Positions 54,791 through 64,000 of a DNA stretch of 64,000 nucleotides are shown here, piece by piece. Both the position numbers and the translations under genes were made by a program. The notes below the pieces were generated by a model. The model ran no database searches, had not been told where the DNA came from, and saw only the letters and a list, made by a program, of their open reading frames with translations. The stretch is from Isoetes taiwanensis (Eukaryota; Streptophyta; Lycopodiopsida; Isoetales; Isoetaceae): NCBI GenBank assembly GCA_021234155.1, contig JAJEKV010000100.1:410116-474115 (forward strand), given 5' to 3'. Position 1 is the stretch's first letter; each line of letters starts with the position of its first letter.

Positions 54791-54812
54791 AAGTTGGGCG
54801 CCTGCCCAATTT
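54791..54812. repeat. palindrome of the AAATTGGGC family, outlying copy
   Basis: AAGTTGGGCGCCTGCCCAATTT, two or three changes from the family core; a half-copy TGCCTGCCCAATTT is at 54,421. Confidence 0.6.
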
Positions 54813-55239
54813 CAAACTGCATGAATGTAGCCTTTTGTTGCAATGTTTAATGCTACATCCGTGTGTAAACGTTAACCAATTATATAATTTGAATACAAGT
54901 CTCGCATCTTCATGTTATTATATCCCATTAAGTTATTCTAATCACCCTGTATTCTAGACATTAGCTAGCATTTGGGGCACATATGGACTTGCGGAAAGTC
55001 CAAATTTAATGAAATTGTGCTTTAGTGTGTAATTAAGGTTTAACCATGCAATTAACTAGATTTAAAGATCATGTACAACCATAGAATTAACACATTAGAG
55101 GTTAAAAATTTGAGTTAATTCCAAAACTATAGGCTGAAATCTCATCATTTACTAGCTAGTGATGTATATTGATGAATGAAAGTGAAGATCGTGAAGTTTA
55201 AGTATAAGAGTCAAAAATTAAACCATATGACCTTTGATG

Positions 55240-57000
55240 CGTCTTTCTTACCTTTGTAGAGAACACACTACATTTCTCCAAATAAGCCTTTCAAATTGTT
55301 CAAAATATGACAAGGGACATATATATAGGTCCCCTATATAGGTTGTGTGGCTTTCTTGCAAAAATATACGGAGAAACATGGTTATTTTTTACTAGTATAA
55401 AACTGGTATATCCATTGCTGCTACAAAGCATTAGAGTTTTAGTAGGATAATGTTACAAGTAGGTCATCTTTTATGTACACTATATTTTTCATGAATGCGG
55501 GCCTTCTTTTGCAATATAACTCTCTATTTTCATATTGAAATAATATACTATTTGAAAGATATGAATATAATTAAGCATGAACCATTTATGGTCCATAAGT
55601 AGACCAATTGTATAGAGCATATATCTCTCACTAGCCCTATCCATTTTGTCCCCATAATGATACCATGGTTTCTTACCTTTAACAACATAATTTTTGAAAG
55701 GTGTAAGTGGAAGTCCATGTAGATTCAATTGGCGAATAAATACCTCATAAATTCACAGTTGTTTGTGCTTAAACATTGCCCTCAAATTATGCAAGCTTGT
55801 CTAACCAATTAATTTTACCCCATAGAGAATTGTACGCATAAACTATATTCTAAAGTTGAGATCAAAATTGATTAAGATGTTGCCTCTATTAATTTTTAAA
55901 CTTTCAATCCTGTGGACCAATAATGGTCTGCAAGTGGAGCTGCACATAACAGTCTAACTTGACTTTTTGTAGTCATAAACTTCCATATTTTTCTTTGAAT
56001 TTTTTTCCATTGATTTCATGACATGGGACATTTTGAGAATGTGTTTTTTCAAAGTCATATCTCGAGGCATAAATCTAGAATAAACATAGAAGACATATTT
56101 GAATTTGATGTTATAAAGTTTAATCCAAATCTCAAAGTTATGATCAACAAATATTTTCATTATTAAAGTAAATAAGAAGCTATTCATATCTCAAAATTCA
56201 ACTTCAGATCAATTAACATAAGGAAGTTATTGATTTTAAATGGGCCTATGGACCAATAATGGGCTCAGGTACAGAAACCTTTCTTGATTTCTTGTGACCA
56301 TGTCTTTTGCTTTTTTAATGAGCTTGTTTTTGCATTAGTTTCATGTCATTTTACCATGATTTTTTGGAGGACATCATAGAGTAAGTTTTGCTCTACATGA
56401 GGAAATATTAATCATTATTACAAGTTACCTAAAATTGAGATCAAAAGTGAAAGTCCAAACGTCAAATTCAAGGCCAGCCAACATTTTTATGGGATGAAGA
56501 AACTTGTCAACTGCTTATATGTCAAATATTAGCTCAAAATGCATTTCCTTGTAAAAGTAGTTGTATTTAAACTACAACTGCCTTCTGGGAACCATAATTG
56601 GTTCTGAGGAGGCAGAAAGCAGTTTTGACCCTGTCATGTTTGAATGGCCCTATCCTTCTTCACAGACTTCGAATTGACATGTGGTTTTTTGTGTCGTTTT
56701 CCCTATCTCGTGTAGAAAAATATCATGGTAATCAAAAAATTTGAAAAAATCGTTTTGTCGAGACAGTTTTACTTTATGTAAACATGAAGCTTTTAGTACT
56801 TGACCCCCTGGAGTTTGCTAGAGCATAACTTACAAGAATGGAGGTGTATATATTTTTAGGTATTTTTCTAGTGGACCATGACTGCCATATATGAACTCCT
56901 AAGAAGGGTTCGAATAGATTTTGTACCATTGATTTTATATGAATTTTAAAGTGAACACTGCAAATGGACCATTTCTGGTCCATCACCTGACCACTCCAGT
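55240..57000. repeat. old tandem repeat, about 336-bp period
   Basis: An inverted word like GGACCATNNNTGGTCC recurs at 55,579, 55,914, 56,250, 56,588 and 56,966, that is every 335-338 bp and then 378 bp. Following each are similar but diverged phrases (GACTTTTTGT, TTTTTCCATTGATTTCATG, ACATTTTGA). The copies are too worn to align fully by eye. No gene recognised. Confidence 0.55.
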
Positions 57001-57619
57001 GTTAAAAAGGACCCATATAGGGACACTTGAACAAGCTCATTCTTCCACATAAGAAGAGATTGTTGAGATAAAGTCCAAGTCTCTTCCATAGACCATTTCG
57101 TCATAGAGAGGAATTCAACTCGATTTACCAACTTCTTTTATATGCCTAATGTATTTTATGTAGTAGTCCTTTTGATGGTGATGAATGCATCGGGCATCAC
57201 GGTGAACCTGGTTGCTAAAAAATAAAAAGATCTGCCAAAGTCACTTCTATCTACAAGAGTTTCCTTCTAGTTTAAATTCCATGGTACCAATGGGTGGCAT
57301 GGATTCCAGGGCAGAATTCAAACTAGAAGGGAATTGCTTGAAAAGTAAAGTTTGATTAGATGCAATTCAAGTGAAAATGTTGGATAGAACCTTCAAAAAT
57401 GTCGAGTAAAATAGTAGAACATGGAGTAAAATTTTCTATAAAGAGAGGAGAACATCAAATAACACAGTTAAATTGTTATTGACATTTGTTAAAAAAACAT
57501 CTAGTAGCATTCATGAAAAGAAATCTTGCCATGTGGCACAGCGTGGTTGGCCAAGGGGCCTAACCAAACTTTACATAACTTCCAAAAGCTCTTGACTGTG
57601 TACCTAGTTACAATAGCTT
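57001..57619. other. non-coding DNA
   Basis: No coding region or repeat recognised between the tandem array and the second CASP-like locus. Confidence 0.4.
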
Positions 57620-57987
57620 GCATGTATTATACGGTGGGCCCTAGTATTGCTAGTAATGTTCATGGAGGTATTATTGTACCACAACAAGAATGGCTCTTCA
57701 GACCTTCCGATTGTACCATTGTCGTCTTATTTTATCTTATTTTATGCAACTCCAAGTGTCTACATTCATAGCTGAAAGAAATCCATCTTTCTAATACGAT
57801 GTGAAAATAAATCTATCTATCTATATATCTATCTCCTTCCTACCTATTTAATTGCGCATTTTAATCAGCAGACAAAAGGGACAATGATGTGAAAAACTAT
57901 CTGTCTATTTATCTTTCTCTCTCTCTCCTACTTAATTGCGCATTTTAATGAGCAGACAAGAGGGGCAAAAGAAGCAAGAGAAAGAAC

Positions 57988-58382
57988 GTGGATCCCAGCT
58001 ATGAATGTCTGATTCATGGAGCATGCAACTATACATCCACCAAACAAGAAGCAAGTATTTGCCCCACTATTTCAGATCTAACGCTCAAAATACTGGCTTT
58101 TTTTTCCGGTTCCATAACTTCTGCAGCAGTGATAAAAAATAACAGATCTGGTTATACATACAGGGGGCACCATTTCTGTAGTGTAAGTAGCATAGACTAC
58201 ATTGCATTTGTCTTGCATAATAATACTATATGCATAATTCCTCTTCAGGCTTCTGGTTTCTCTCAATGCCCTGGCATATCTCTGCTATCCAAACAATGTT
58301 AACAAAGCATCAGTCTCTTGCGAGCAGAACATGTTGGCTTCAAAATCCTGTTGTGCAGTATGTGAGTTTTATTGCAGATCAG
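57988..58382 (+). pseudogene. decayed CASP-like duplicate, third exon missing
   Basis: Exon 1 begins MDPSYECLIHGACNY, loses about 10 codons relative to the gene at 31,254, and continues ISDLTLKILAF and AAVIKNNRSGYTYRG. An extra G in the GGGGGCACC run near 58,166 shifts the frame. The donor GTAAGT follows. Exon 2 (58,248-58,382) keeps LLVSLNALAYL and, in another frame, RTCWLQNPVVQYVSFIADQ before GTTAGA. The third exon, with membrane segments 3 and 4, is not found. Upstream DNA from about 57,620 is shared with the intact gene, so this was a whole-locus duplication that has since decayed. Confidence 0.8.
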
Positions 58383-58928
58383 GTTAGATTTTCTTTTGAA
58401 AATGCTTTACGTTGCAGCATAATATAATTGTAAAGAAGCAAAATGATGGGTCAAAATGATGGGTAATAAATGCGTCATAAGCGGAATGAGTGGACGAAAA
58501 TTTTGCAGCAAAATTAGTTTCCGCCCAATTCAGGATGAGATTTAATTTTCTTTAAACTTCTTGTACTCAATGTTGACGATTCTTCTCAAGGTGGTATTAT
58601 CAATTTGCTTCCTTTCAAAGCCCACTTGTTACCATAAGACATAGGATCCTGTAAAAAACCGTTTTGAAACTTTGGCTTGTATTAGAAGTACCTCAACGAT
58701 TTGAAACATAGCCAACACATTATAAGATTTGGATAAGGAAACCTGAATTACAACATCAAAAGCCTTGATGAGAATTTTATATCTTCTCCAGCACTTCCAT
58801 AGTAGTCACTATATCCAGTAATAATCTTATAGATTGTTATTATAGTTGCCAGTGTTCAGGAAAATTGTAGTATATGCGGGTTTTCTCCCTCCTTTTTCAA
58901 CTTCTCTGTTTTTTCGTCATGTTTTATA
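58383..58928. other. non-coding DNA, part of the duplicated CASP-like flank
   Basis: Segments at 58,440-58,490, 58,555-58,700 and 58,745-58,800 match the DNA downstream of the intact gene (33,615; 34,100; 35,665) in the same order but with large gaps. Confidence 0.55.
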
Positions 58929-59994
58929 TCATAACTGATTGTTACCACTAAAGGTTTGTCCAAACTGCCAATTAGCAGGGGCCACGTCGCGGGAAGTAAC
59001 AGTCTTACCATCACTAGTAGTGACCATGAAGGAAAGGCTCTGGCCAATCAGGACTCTTGGGCTCTGCCAATTTTGTCCCCAATTTCTGAAAAGAGGTTGC
59101 CATCCTGTCCTAGATCCCTTTACAAGCACTCCATGCACATCCCCTGCTCCTCCCACATTCCAAATCAGCACCAACATGAAGTATCTGTGACCATTTATGG
59201 TGAAGTGTATCCCTCCTTTTCTTACACATGGAACCCTGTAAAATAAACAACTCCCTATTATGCATAGCTGACACCTTTCATATGAAACAAACTGATGTAA
59301 ATTCGTGCTCATCAAATGCATTCAAGGTAGAGTAAAGGACCTTCTGTACATAACAGGAACAATTCCTCCTTTATACTTGGCTATGAGCTCGAATGCGGGC
59401 TGAGCCATGTCGAAGTGCTTCAATGGAGGATTACACCATCCACCATTGTTGTTCGGCAGATCATAATTTGGAGGACAGTAATTGGTTGCTGTCACAACAA
59501 TGGATGGACTTCCTGGTAGACACCATTCAGGGTCTGCATTACATCTTACTTGGTAACATGCTCCACATGTCAAGCCTTTGTTGAATAATGCAGTGCTTAA
59601 TGCAGCTATCTTTACTCCATATCCCTGGCTGTAAAGATTGCCATAGCCACATGCACCGCCTGAACCAACAGATCATAATCATCATGATCATTATCATATG
59701 CAGTAAATAAAATGACATAACTGAGTGTTACAACATAAAACGGACATACAGATTGTAAAATTATAAATTGCAACTTGCAACATAGCAGCTGATATTATAT
59801 TAAAGACAAGTAAAATTTACTTGTTGCATAAATGGAAATGAACCCTTACCCATGGTGCCTGCTGCATCACTGCCTCCATAGAATGTAGCATGGGCTGTGC
59901 TCCATTCTTGCCCTTGCATAAACCCTGAGCAGCATATTGCACCAACATTAGCCAACATCATCCATACAAGCCCTTGAATCTTATATGTTACCAT
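58929..59994 (-). CDS. alpha-expansin, intact
   Basis: Three exons on the minus strand: 59,994-59,850, 59,659-59,341 and 59,235-58,929. Phases agree and the product is 256 residues, normal for alpha-expansins. It begins [17 protein letters not shown], a probable signal peptide for secretion to the wall, then [18 protein letters not shown], then [20 protein letters not shown]. The double-psi barrel domain has [10 protein letters not shown], the alpha-expansin insertion [20 protein letters not shown] and the HFD motif ([10 protein letters not shown]). The C-terminal binding domain has [31 protein letters not shown] and [14 protein letters not shown]. Expansins loosen cell walls at acid pH without cutting polymers. 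The ATG at 59,994 is preferred; the frame is open a few codons further up, but with no other ATG. The donor of intron 2 is GTCCTT, a weak but acceptable GT site. I use no symbol because the subgroup is not clear. Confidence 0.93.
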
Positions 59995-60107
59995 TTTGAA
60001 TCTGCTCAAAAACAGAGACCTAAAACTACAGAGCTTAACACTTGAGTTCTCTAAATATTAAGCAACCCAGAGAACTCAGGTGGGATGTTAAAAATGAGAT
60101 CTTGGCT

Positions 60108-60115
60108 TATATAAC
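60108..60115 (-). promoter_or_regulatory. probable TATA box of the expansin gene
   Basis: On the minus strand GTTATATAAGCC lies about 115 bp before the start codon at 59,994, a normal distance for a plant promoter with a leader of about 80-90 bases. Position and sequence support it; the start site cannot be seen. Confidence 0.5.
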
Positions 60116-60989
60116 ATTCAGACAGCGTTCAGAATAAGCTAATTACCTGGATTTCACCGAGACCTTTTAACTTTTACTTGCCTTTCAGTTAGGGCGGTTG
60201 ATGCAGGAAGGAAAAAAACGAATCCATAAAGCTTTTCACATGCAGATATGGCCCAGCAAGCATGTTAAAGAGCATCAATTCCTAACTTTGCCTTTTCTTT
60301 TAAATATTTATGTGGGCAAACTCAAAATCGACTCCTCATCTTCCGTTTTGCCGTGATGATCAGCCGCTTTGTTAAGTGGAGAAGTGGGGCACCTGCTTCC
60401 CACTCTGCATGAAGCTCTTTTAAGCCATGCAAATAGGGAGCCTAAGCACATTCCCAAACCTATAAGGGAGGGGCCCCAAACCATGCAATTATGTCTGAAA
60501 TAAAATAAACATCTTTAATGGTTATCGCGCATATTCATAATGTCTTAGCATACCTTTTTTCCAAAGGCATTGTGAGCACTCAACCATGATGAGAATGATT
60601 TGGGTAATGCAACTTGCATGCATAAGTTTTGATATGCAGCATCTTTCGAAGACTGCACAACTTGTAGAATTCAACAAATTGCAACACACAAGAGAGCTAG
60701 CCATTTTGCATCATGATAGGCTAAAACTGCTCCATGTGAAGTTTATGGATAAGGCTATACCCCATCATTATACGTTGGAGACCACAACAACCACCTTTTC
60801 TAGTTTTCAACTCAGAAGGATGAAGCATTCAAGGCTTGCTCTGCCATAAATAAAATCTTGAATGTTAGGCACAACAAAACCTTGGTACTTCATTGCAACA
60901 AATGTGCATTGTAAAACACTATAAAAACATTGCCAAACCATGCTCTTGGGCTGCATGTCACTCCTTGGTGGCCTGCCTAGTGCCATCCA
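60116..60989. other. expansin upstream region, non-coding
   Basis: No gene recognised. It probably contains the rest of the expansin promoter; no specific binding site can be supported. Confidence 0.4.
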
Positions 60990-61545
60990 TTGAGCTCGTG
61001 CATGATGGTCAATATAAGGACTGCAAGAATGTTATACCAAAAAAGTCAGTTCTCTTGTGGCAAATTGTGCATAGAGCATTGAGGACTAATGTCCGAGTTC
61101 ACTCCTTCAAGCCGAATGTCAGTCCCTATGTCCAATTTGTATGGGTGCACTCGAATCAACTGAGCATTGTTTTCTACTTGATCCCTCTCGCATCTTGTCG
61201 CTCGTCCTTTCATACTCGCCTCACAAGTCAGCAAATTCTCTTGGACATCTACCCTGGCAGATGGGCTCGCTTCAAGAAGTGGATGTTCAATATCTGCAGG
61301 GCACTCGTTTGTTGGGTGATTTGGAAGCGCAGATGCCATTTGGTCTTCAAAGGTTTGAACATCCCTTCCGAAGGCCTCTACTAAGAGATAAAATCTCATC
61401 TGCATGATCAGTTTCTGGCTTCAAAATTACGTTCGGATGTCAAGGATGAGGTTTAGGGTTACCTCAATCTCCCTTGACTTCCCATTGTAGTAGCATCTTC
61501 CTATTAATGTAAAGTTTCTTTATTCTTCCAAAAAAAAAATATTAA
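60990..61545 (+). mobile_element. 5'-truncated LINE end with zf-RVT domain and poly-A
   Basis: KKSVLLWQIVHRALRTNVRV is followed, after a one-base shift, by CPICMGALESTEHCF, then WVIWKRRCHLVFKGLN. This is the zinc-binding region of a plant LINE reverse transcriptase and the part just after it. The sequence ends in TTATTCTTCC and nine A bases at about 61,530-61,540, a typical LINE 3' end. It is a different copy and orientation from 35,880-36,390. Confidence 0.75.
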
Positions 61546-61589
61546 AGAGTAAAGAATCCGCAATATATATGCATATTGTTCTCCAAATT

Positions 61590-62060
61590 GAAATTATAGA
61601 CATTCGTCTGTTCATGACTGCTAAGGGAAAATATTGATATTGATAGTGTGAAAGGAGATTAAGAAGATGTTTTTATCACTTTCAGACAAATGTCTAAAAG
61701 ATGTATATATGTACAAACAATACAAACTTCCAAACATTTGTCTAAAAGTATATTGTAACTTTTGCTAGAAGTAACAATCTCTGAGATGCTTATTACTTCC
61801 AGACTGATGTCTGAAATACTATGACAATATTAATACATCTCATTTACAGTTGTTCGTCTCACTTATGGTAGTTTCAGACACATACTTTAAGTCTATCATT
61901 AAATTGTAAAAGAAAAGTTAATGTATTAAGAAAGATGTTTTTGTCACTTACAAACATATTTAAACATCGTATGTACAAGCAATACTAACTACAAGAAGCT
62001 TATGTGAAACTAACAATTTTTAATTGCTTTTACTACTTTAGACTGACGTCTCAAAGAATA
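61590..62060. repeat. weak palindrome cluster AGAC-N4-GTCT
   Basis: CAGACAAATGTCTAAAAG (61,682), CAAACATTTGTCTAAAAG (61,731), CCAGACTGATGTCTGAAAT (61,798) and TTAGACTGACGTCTCAAAG (62,038), with worn forms at 61,597 and 61,871. Steps are irregular (about 50-240 bp). The AT-rich background makes chance more likely than for the other families. Confidence 0.45.
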
Positions 62061-63690
62061 TGACACAAAGTTAATACATCTCGCTTACAGGCATTCATCT
62101 GCAAGTAACGACATACCTCAAAAAATATACAATGTTTACAACATGGATGCAAATGCAATATAAACACTTTTTAAATATTTTTCTAAAATAGATGTACTTT
62201 TCATCACATGCCAGAAGTCTACCATTAAGCTATAACATCGATGGTATCTAATATGAGATCAATGTGTTTAATATAAAAAGAGAATGTACTTTTCATACTT
62301 GAAAGCTACTTTATACTATTTTGCGCATGACTTATCATCCATAGTTGAATGTGAGTGTTGCTATATAGAACACGACATGTTCATGTTTTATGCAATACAG
62401 AGAGCTCTAAAGCTTTGAATGGATTGAACACGAGGACTTGGACTTCATTTAGATATGCGATTCATGATGCATAACAAACTATGCAAAAATATAGGGGAAT
62501 CAGAACCACATCGGTTTACATTGAGTTTCCTCCATTGTTTCCACAAGCAATGTGCATTAGAATATGTAGGGAGATAGGCCGTACTGAAATGAGAATTACG
62601 AAAATCCAAATAACATAGAATGGGATGTGAGCAAGCAGGCTGCATGTTCCAAAAATCGTTCAGAGTGAATAGATTCGTACCAATATTTGGACATCATATA
62701 AATCGAGCAACATCAGCTATGTCTTCCAACAAAAGACCACTTTATTCAAAACAACGTCTATCAGCAAAGGGAAATCAGCAAATCAAACTATTATCCCATT
62801 ATGTTTTCTTGAACATAACCCCTTCCAAATTTGGTTGGTAGCCTTGTTACACATCGTTATCCTCAAAGAAGAACTTCAAAGAAAAAGTCTTAACCTAATA
62901 GAGTGCATGTGGTTGAGAAACTTCTTCTCCTCTTCGCCTTATAGGCCAATGTCCCATTCGGGCAAACCCTTTCAGCATGACCATAACCAAGAAAGGAAAA
63001 TGGACATAATGCAAGCATCAAAGAGAAAAATACCTTTGTGATTACCTGTTACAACGGACAAAGACTCAAGTTGTTGCCGCCAGAAAGAAGAAAGAATGTG
63101 CATCCAAAGCAGATCTTGAATCCCTGATTTCTTGAAACTAGAACTTTTTTCATGCCCTGCTAGACTTATATTAAGAATCATCATCAAGGGAGCAGCGGCA
63201 GTGCCGGATTGTGGGAAAGAAGGGCGGTACCTCTCCCACGGCCGCCCTAGTCGCAGACGACGGTGCAGGCGCCAAGAACATCCATATCCTCTCTGCCCCT
63301 TATCTAAAACTTAAGGTCCCTTTTGTGATCTCGGTTACCAACTCCTGGATCACTTGCTTGATTTGAGGGAATCTTGTCAGTACCGTCATGAGTGCCGCGA
63401 TTTTTGCTAAGTTAAGACCGCACTCCACGGGTTTGGTCACTTGTCACCCCTTGTCCTCTTCTTTGACGGGGGCATGGGTTTCTGCGTGGGCATGGGTTTG
63501 CTACCTGACGCTCCTGCGTGACCCTGGCCCTTGTTTTTGGGCTCTTGTGTGCTGGCTTGTGTAGTGCTCAAAAGTAGTACAGTGCCTTGTGGCATAGGAC
63601 TAATGCATGGCATATTATTAGGTAGAATTGTTTTTGACCTAGGAATTGCTATTGACCTGACAAAACTAAAGTCATATTTGAATTACTGTC
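62061..63690. other. non-coding DNA, no feature recognised
   Basis: No convincing gene. A GC-rich patch at 63,185-63,310 could be an exon or repeat edge, but no frame is recognisable. Confidence 0.4.
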
Positions 63691-63814
63691 ACCAATCAAT
63701 GTGAAGCAATTGCAAGCCTTTTCAGGCCATGATGAATATTATTGTCGATTGCAGATAAGGTATTATCATTAACATCACTGCTTAAGTTGGGAATGAACAT
63801 AATTGATCTATTGA

Positions 63815-64000
63815 ATGTCAAAAAGCGTTTACAATGTTGAAAGAAGCATCTTACTGCACCTATACTTAAGTTTCTAAATTGGATTGTGAGTTCCATATAC
63901 ATGTAGATGCATGCGCTTATACAATAGGAAGCATTTTGCCCCGAATGCAAAAAAGATGGATGGGACCACCCAATTTTTTATGCAAGTAAGCAATTATCTC
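63815..64000 (+). mobile_element. Ty3/gypsy RNase H fragment at right edge
   Basis: The plus strand encodes KAFTMLKEASYCT, then FHIHVDACAYTIGSILPRMQ, then in another frame DGWDHPIFYASKQLS. A-F-x-x-L-K, V-D-A-x-A-Y-x-I-G and the P-I-x-Y-x-S-K-x-L motif are the start of the Ty3/gypsy RNase H domain. Stops and frameshifts are present; the element continues beyond the window. Confidence 0.75.

Overview
The window looks like nuclear DNA of a land plant with a large, repeat-rich genome. A fern or other seed-free plant is my best guess. The evidence is an intact alpha-expansin gene and an intact CASP-like membrane-protein gene, both with short GT-AG introns. Around them are Ty3/gypsy and LINE retroelements, tRNA-derived SINEs and many decayed transposons. 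I see no prokaryotic gene order, no rRNA, no functional tRNA and no CRISPR-Cas system. Only the two host genes (31,254-31,973 + and 58,929-59,994 -) read as intact; almost all other coding traces belong to mobile elements and carry frameshifts or stops.

Region 1-18 kb is the most unusual part. An outer, decayed unit holds half of a DUF7869-type transposase gene (minus, 1.0-2.3 kb), two exons resembling DUF8039 proteins (2.9-3.3 kb) and a gene with a ParB/sulfiredoxin-like DGQH box (plus, from 3,488). That last gene is cut at about 4,685 by an 8.3-kb DNA transposon (4,686-12,970, terminal inverted repeat TTAAACGGGAG). Its remaining exons resume in frame at 12,971-13,092 and 13,919-14,520. The inner transposon carries, divergently, a ParB-like plus DNA amino-methyltransferase fusion pseudogene (minus, about 8,580-5,140) and a DUF7869-type transposase pseudogene (plus, about 10,800-12,535). 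Both units contain arrays of short near-perfect palindromes. One inside an intron of the methyltransferase gene has an exact 42-bp period, one of about 40 bp lies between the two divergent genes, and one of about 60 bp lies in an intron of the outer ParB-like gene. A truncated Ty3/gypsy copy (minus, 14.5-17.9 kb) covers the 3' end of the outer gene. Copies of one hairpin repeat lie at both sides of the whole block.

Region 18-30 kb: a nearly complete Ty3/gypsy chromovirus-like element (19,771-25,348; 5' LTR reduced to 116 bp, 3' LTR 639 bp) is followed by LINE copies. An old plus-strand copy is split by a younger GC-rich minus-strand copy that ends in a (TTCC)n tail.

Region 31-36 kb: the CASP-like gene, then non-coding DNA, 5'-truncated LINE 3' ends with (TATTC)n tails, and a LINE zinc-binding (zf-RVT) fragment. 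Region 37-51 kb is a tandem duplication of a unit of about 7.0 kb (37,082-44,046 and 44,047-51,074) made only of repeats: a CGACGT-rich CACTA-like element, SINEs, a heat-shock-element-like tract and a dispersed repeat. Region 51.5-57 kb holds a further palindrome family (AAATTGGGCG/CGCCCAATTT), a short tandem array with poly-T tracts, and an old 336-bp tandem repeat.

Region 57.6-64 kb: a decayed second copy of the CASP-like locus, the expansin gene with its likely TATA box, a LINE 3' end, a weak palindrome cluster, and at the right edge a Ty3/gypsy RNase H fragment running out of the window.
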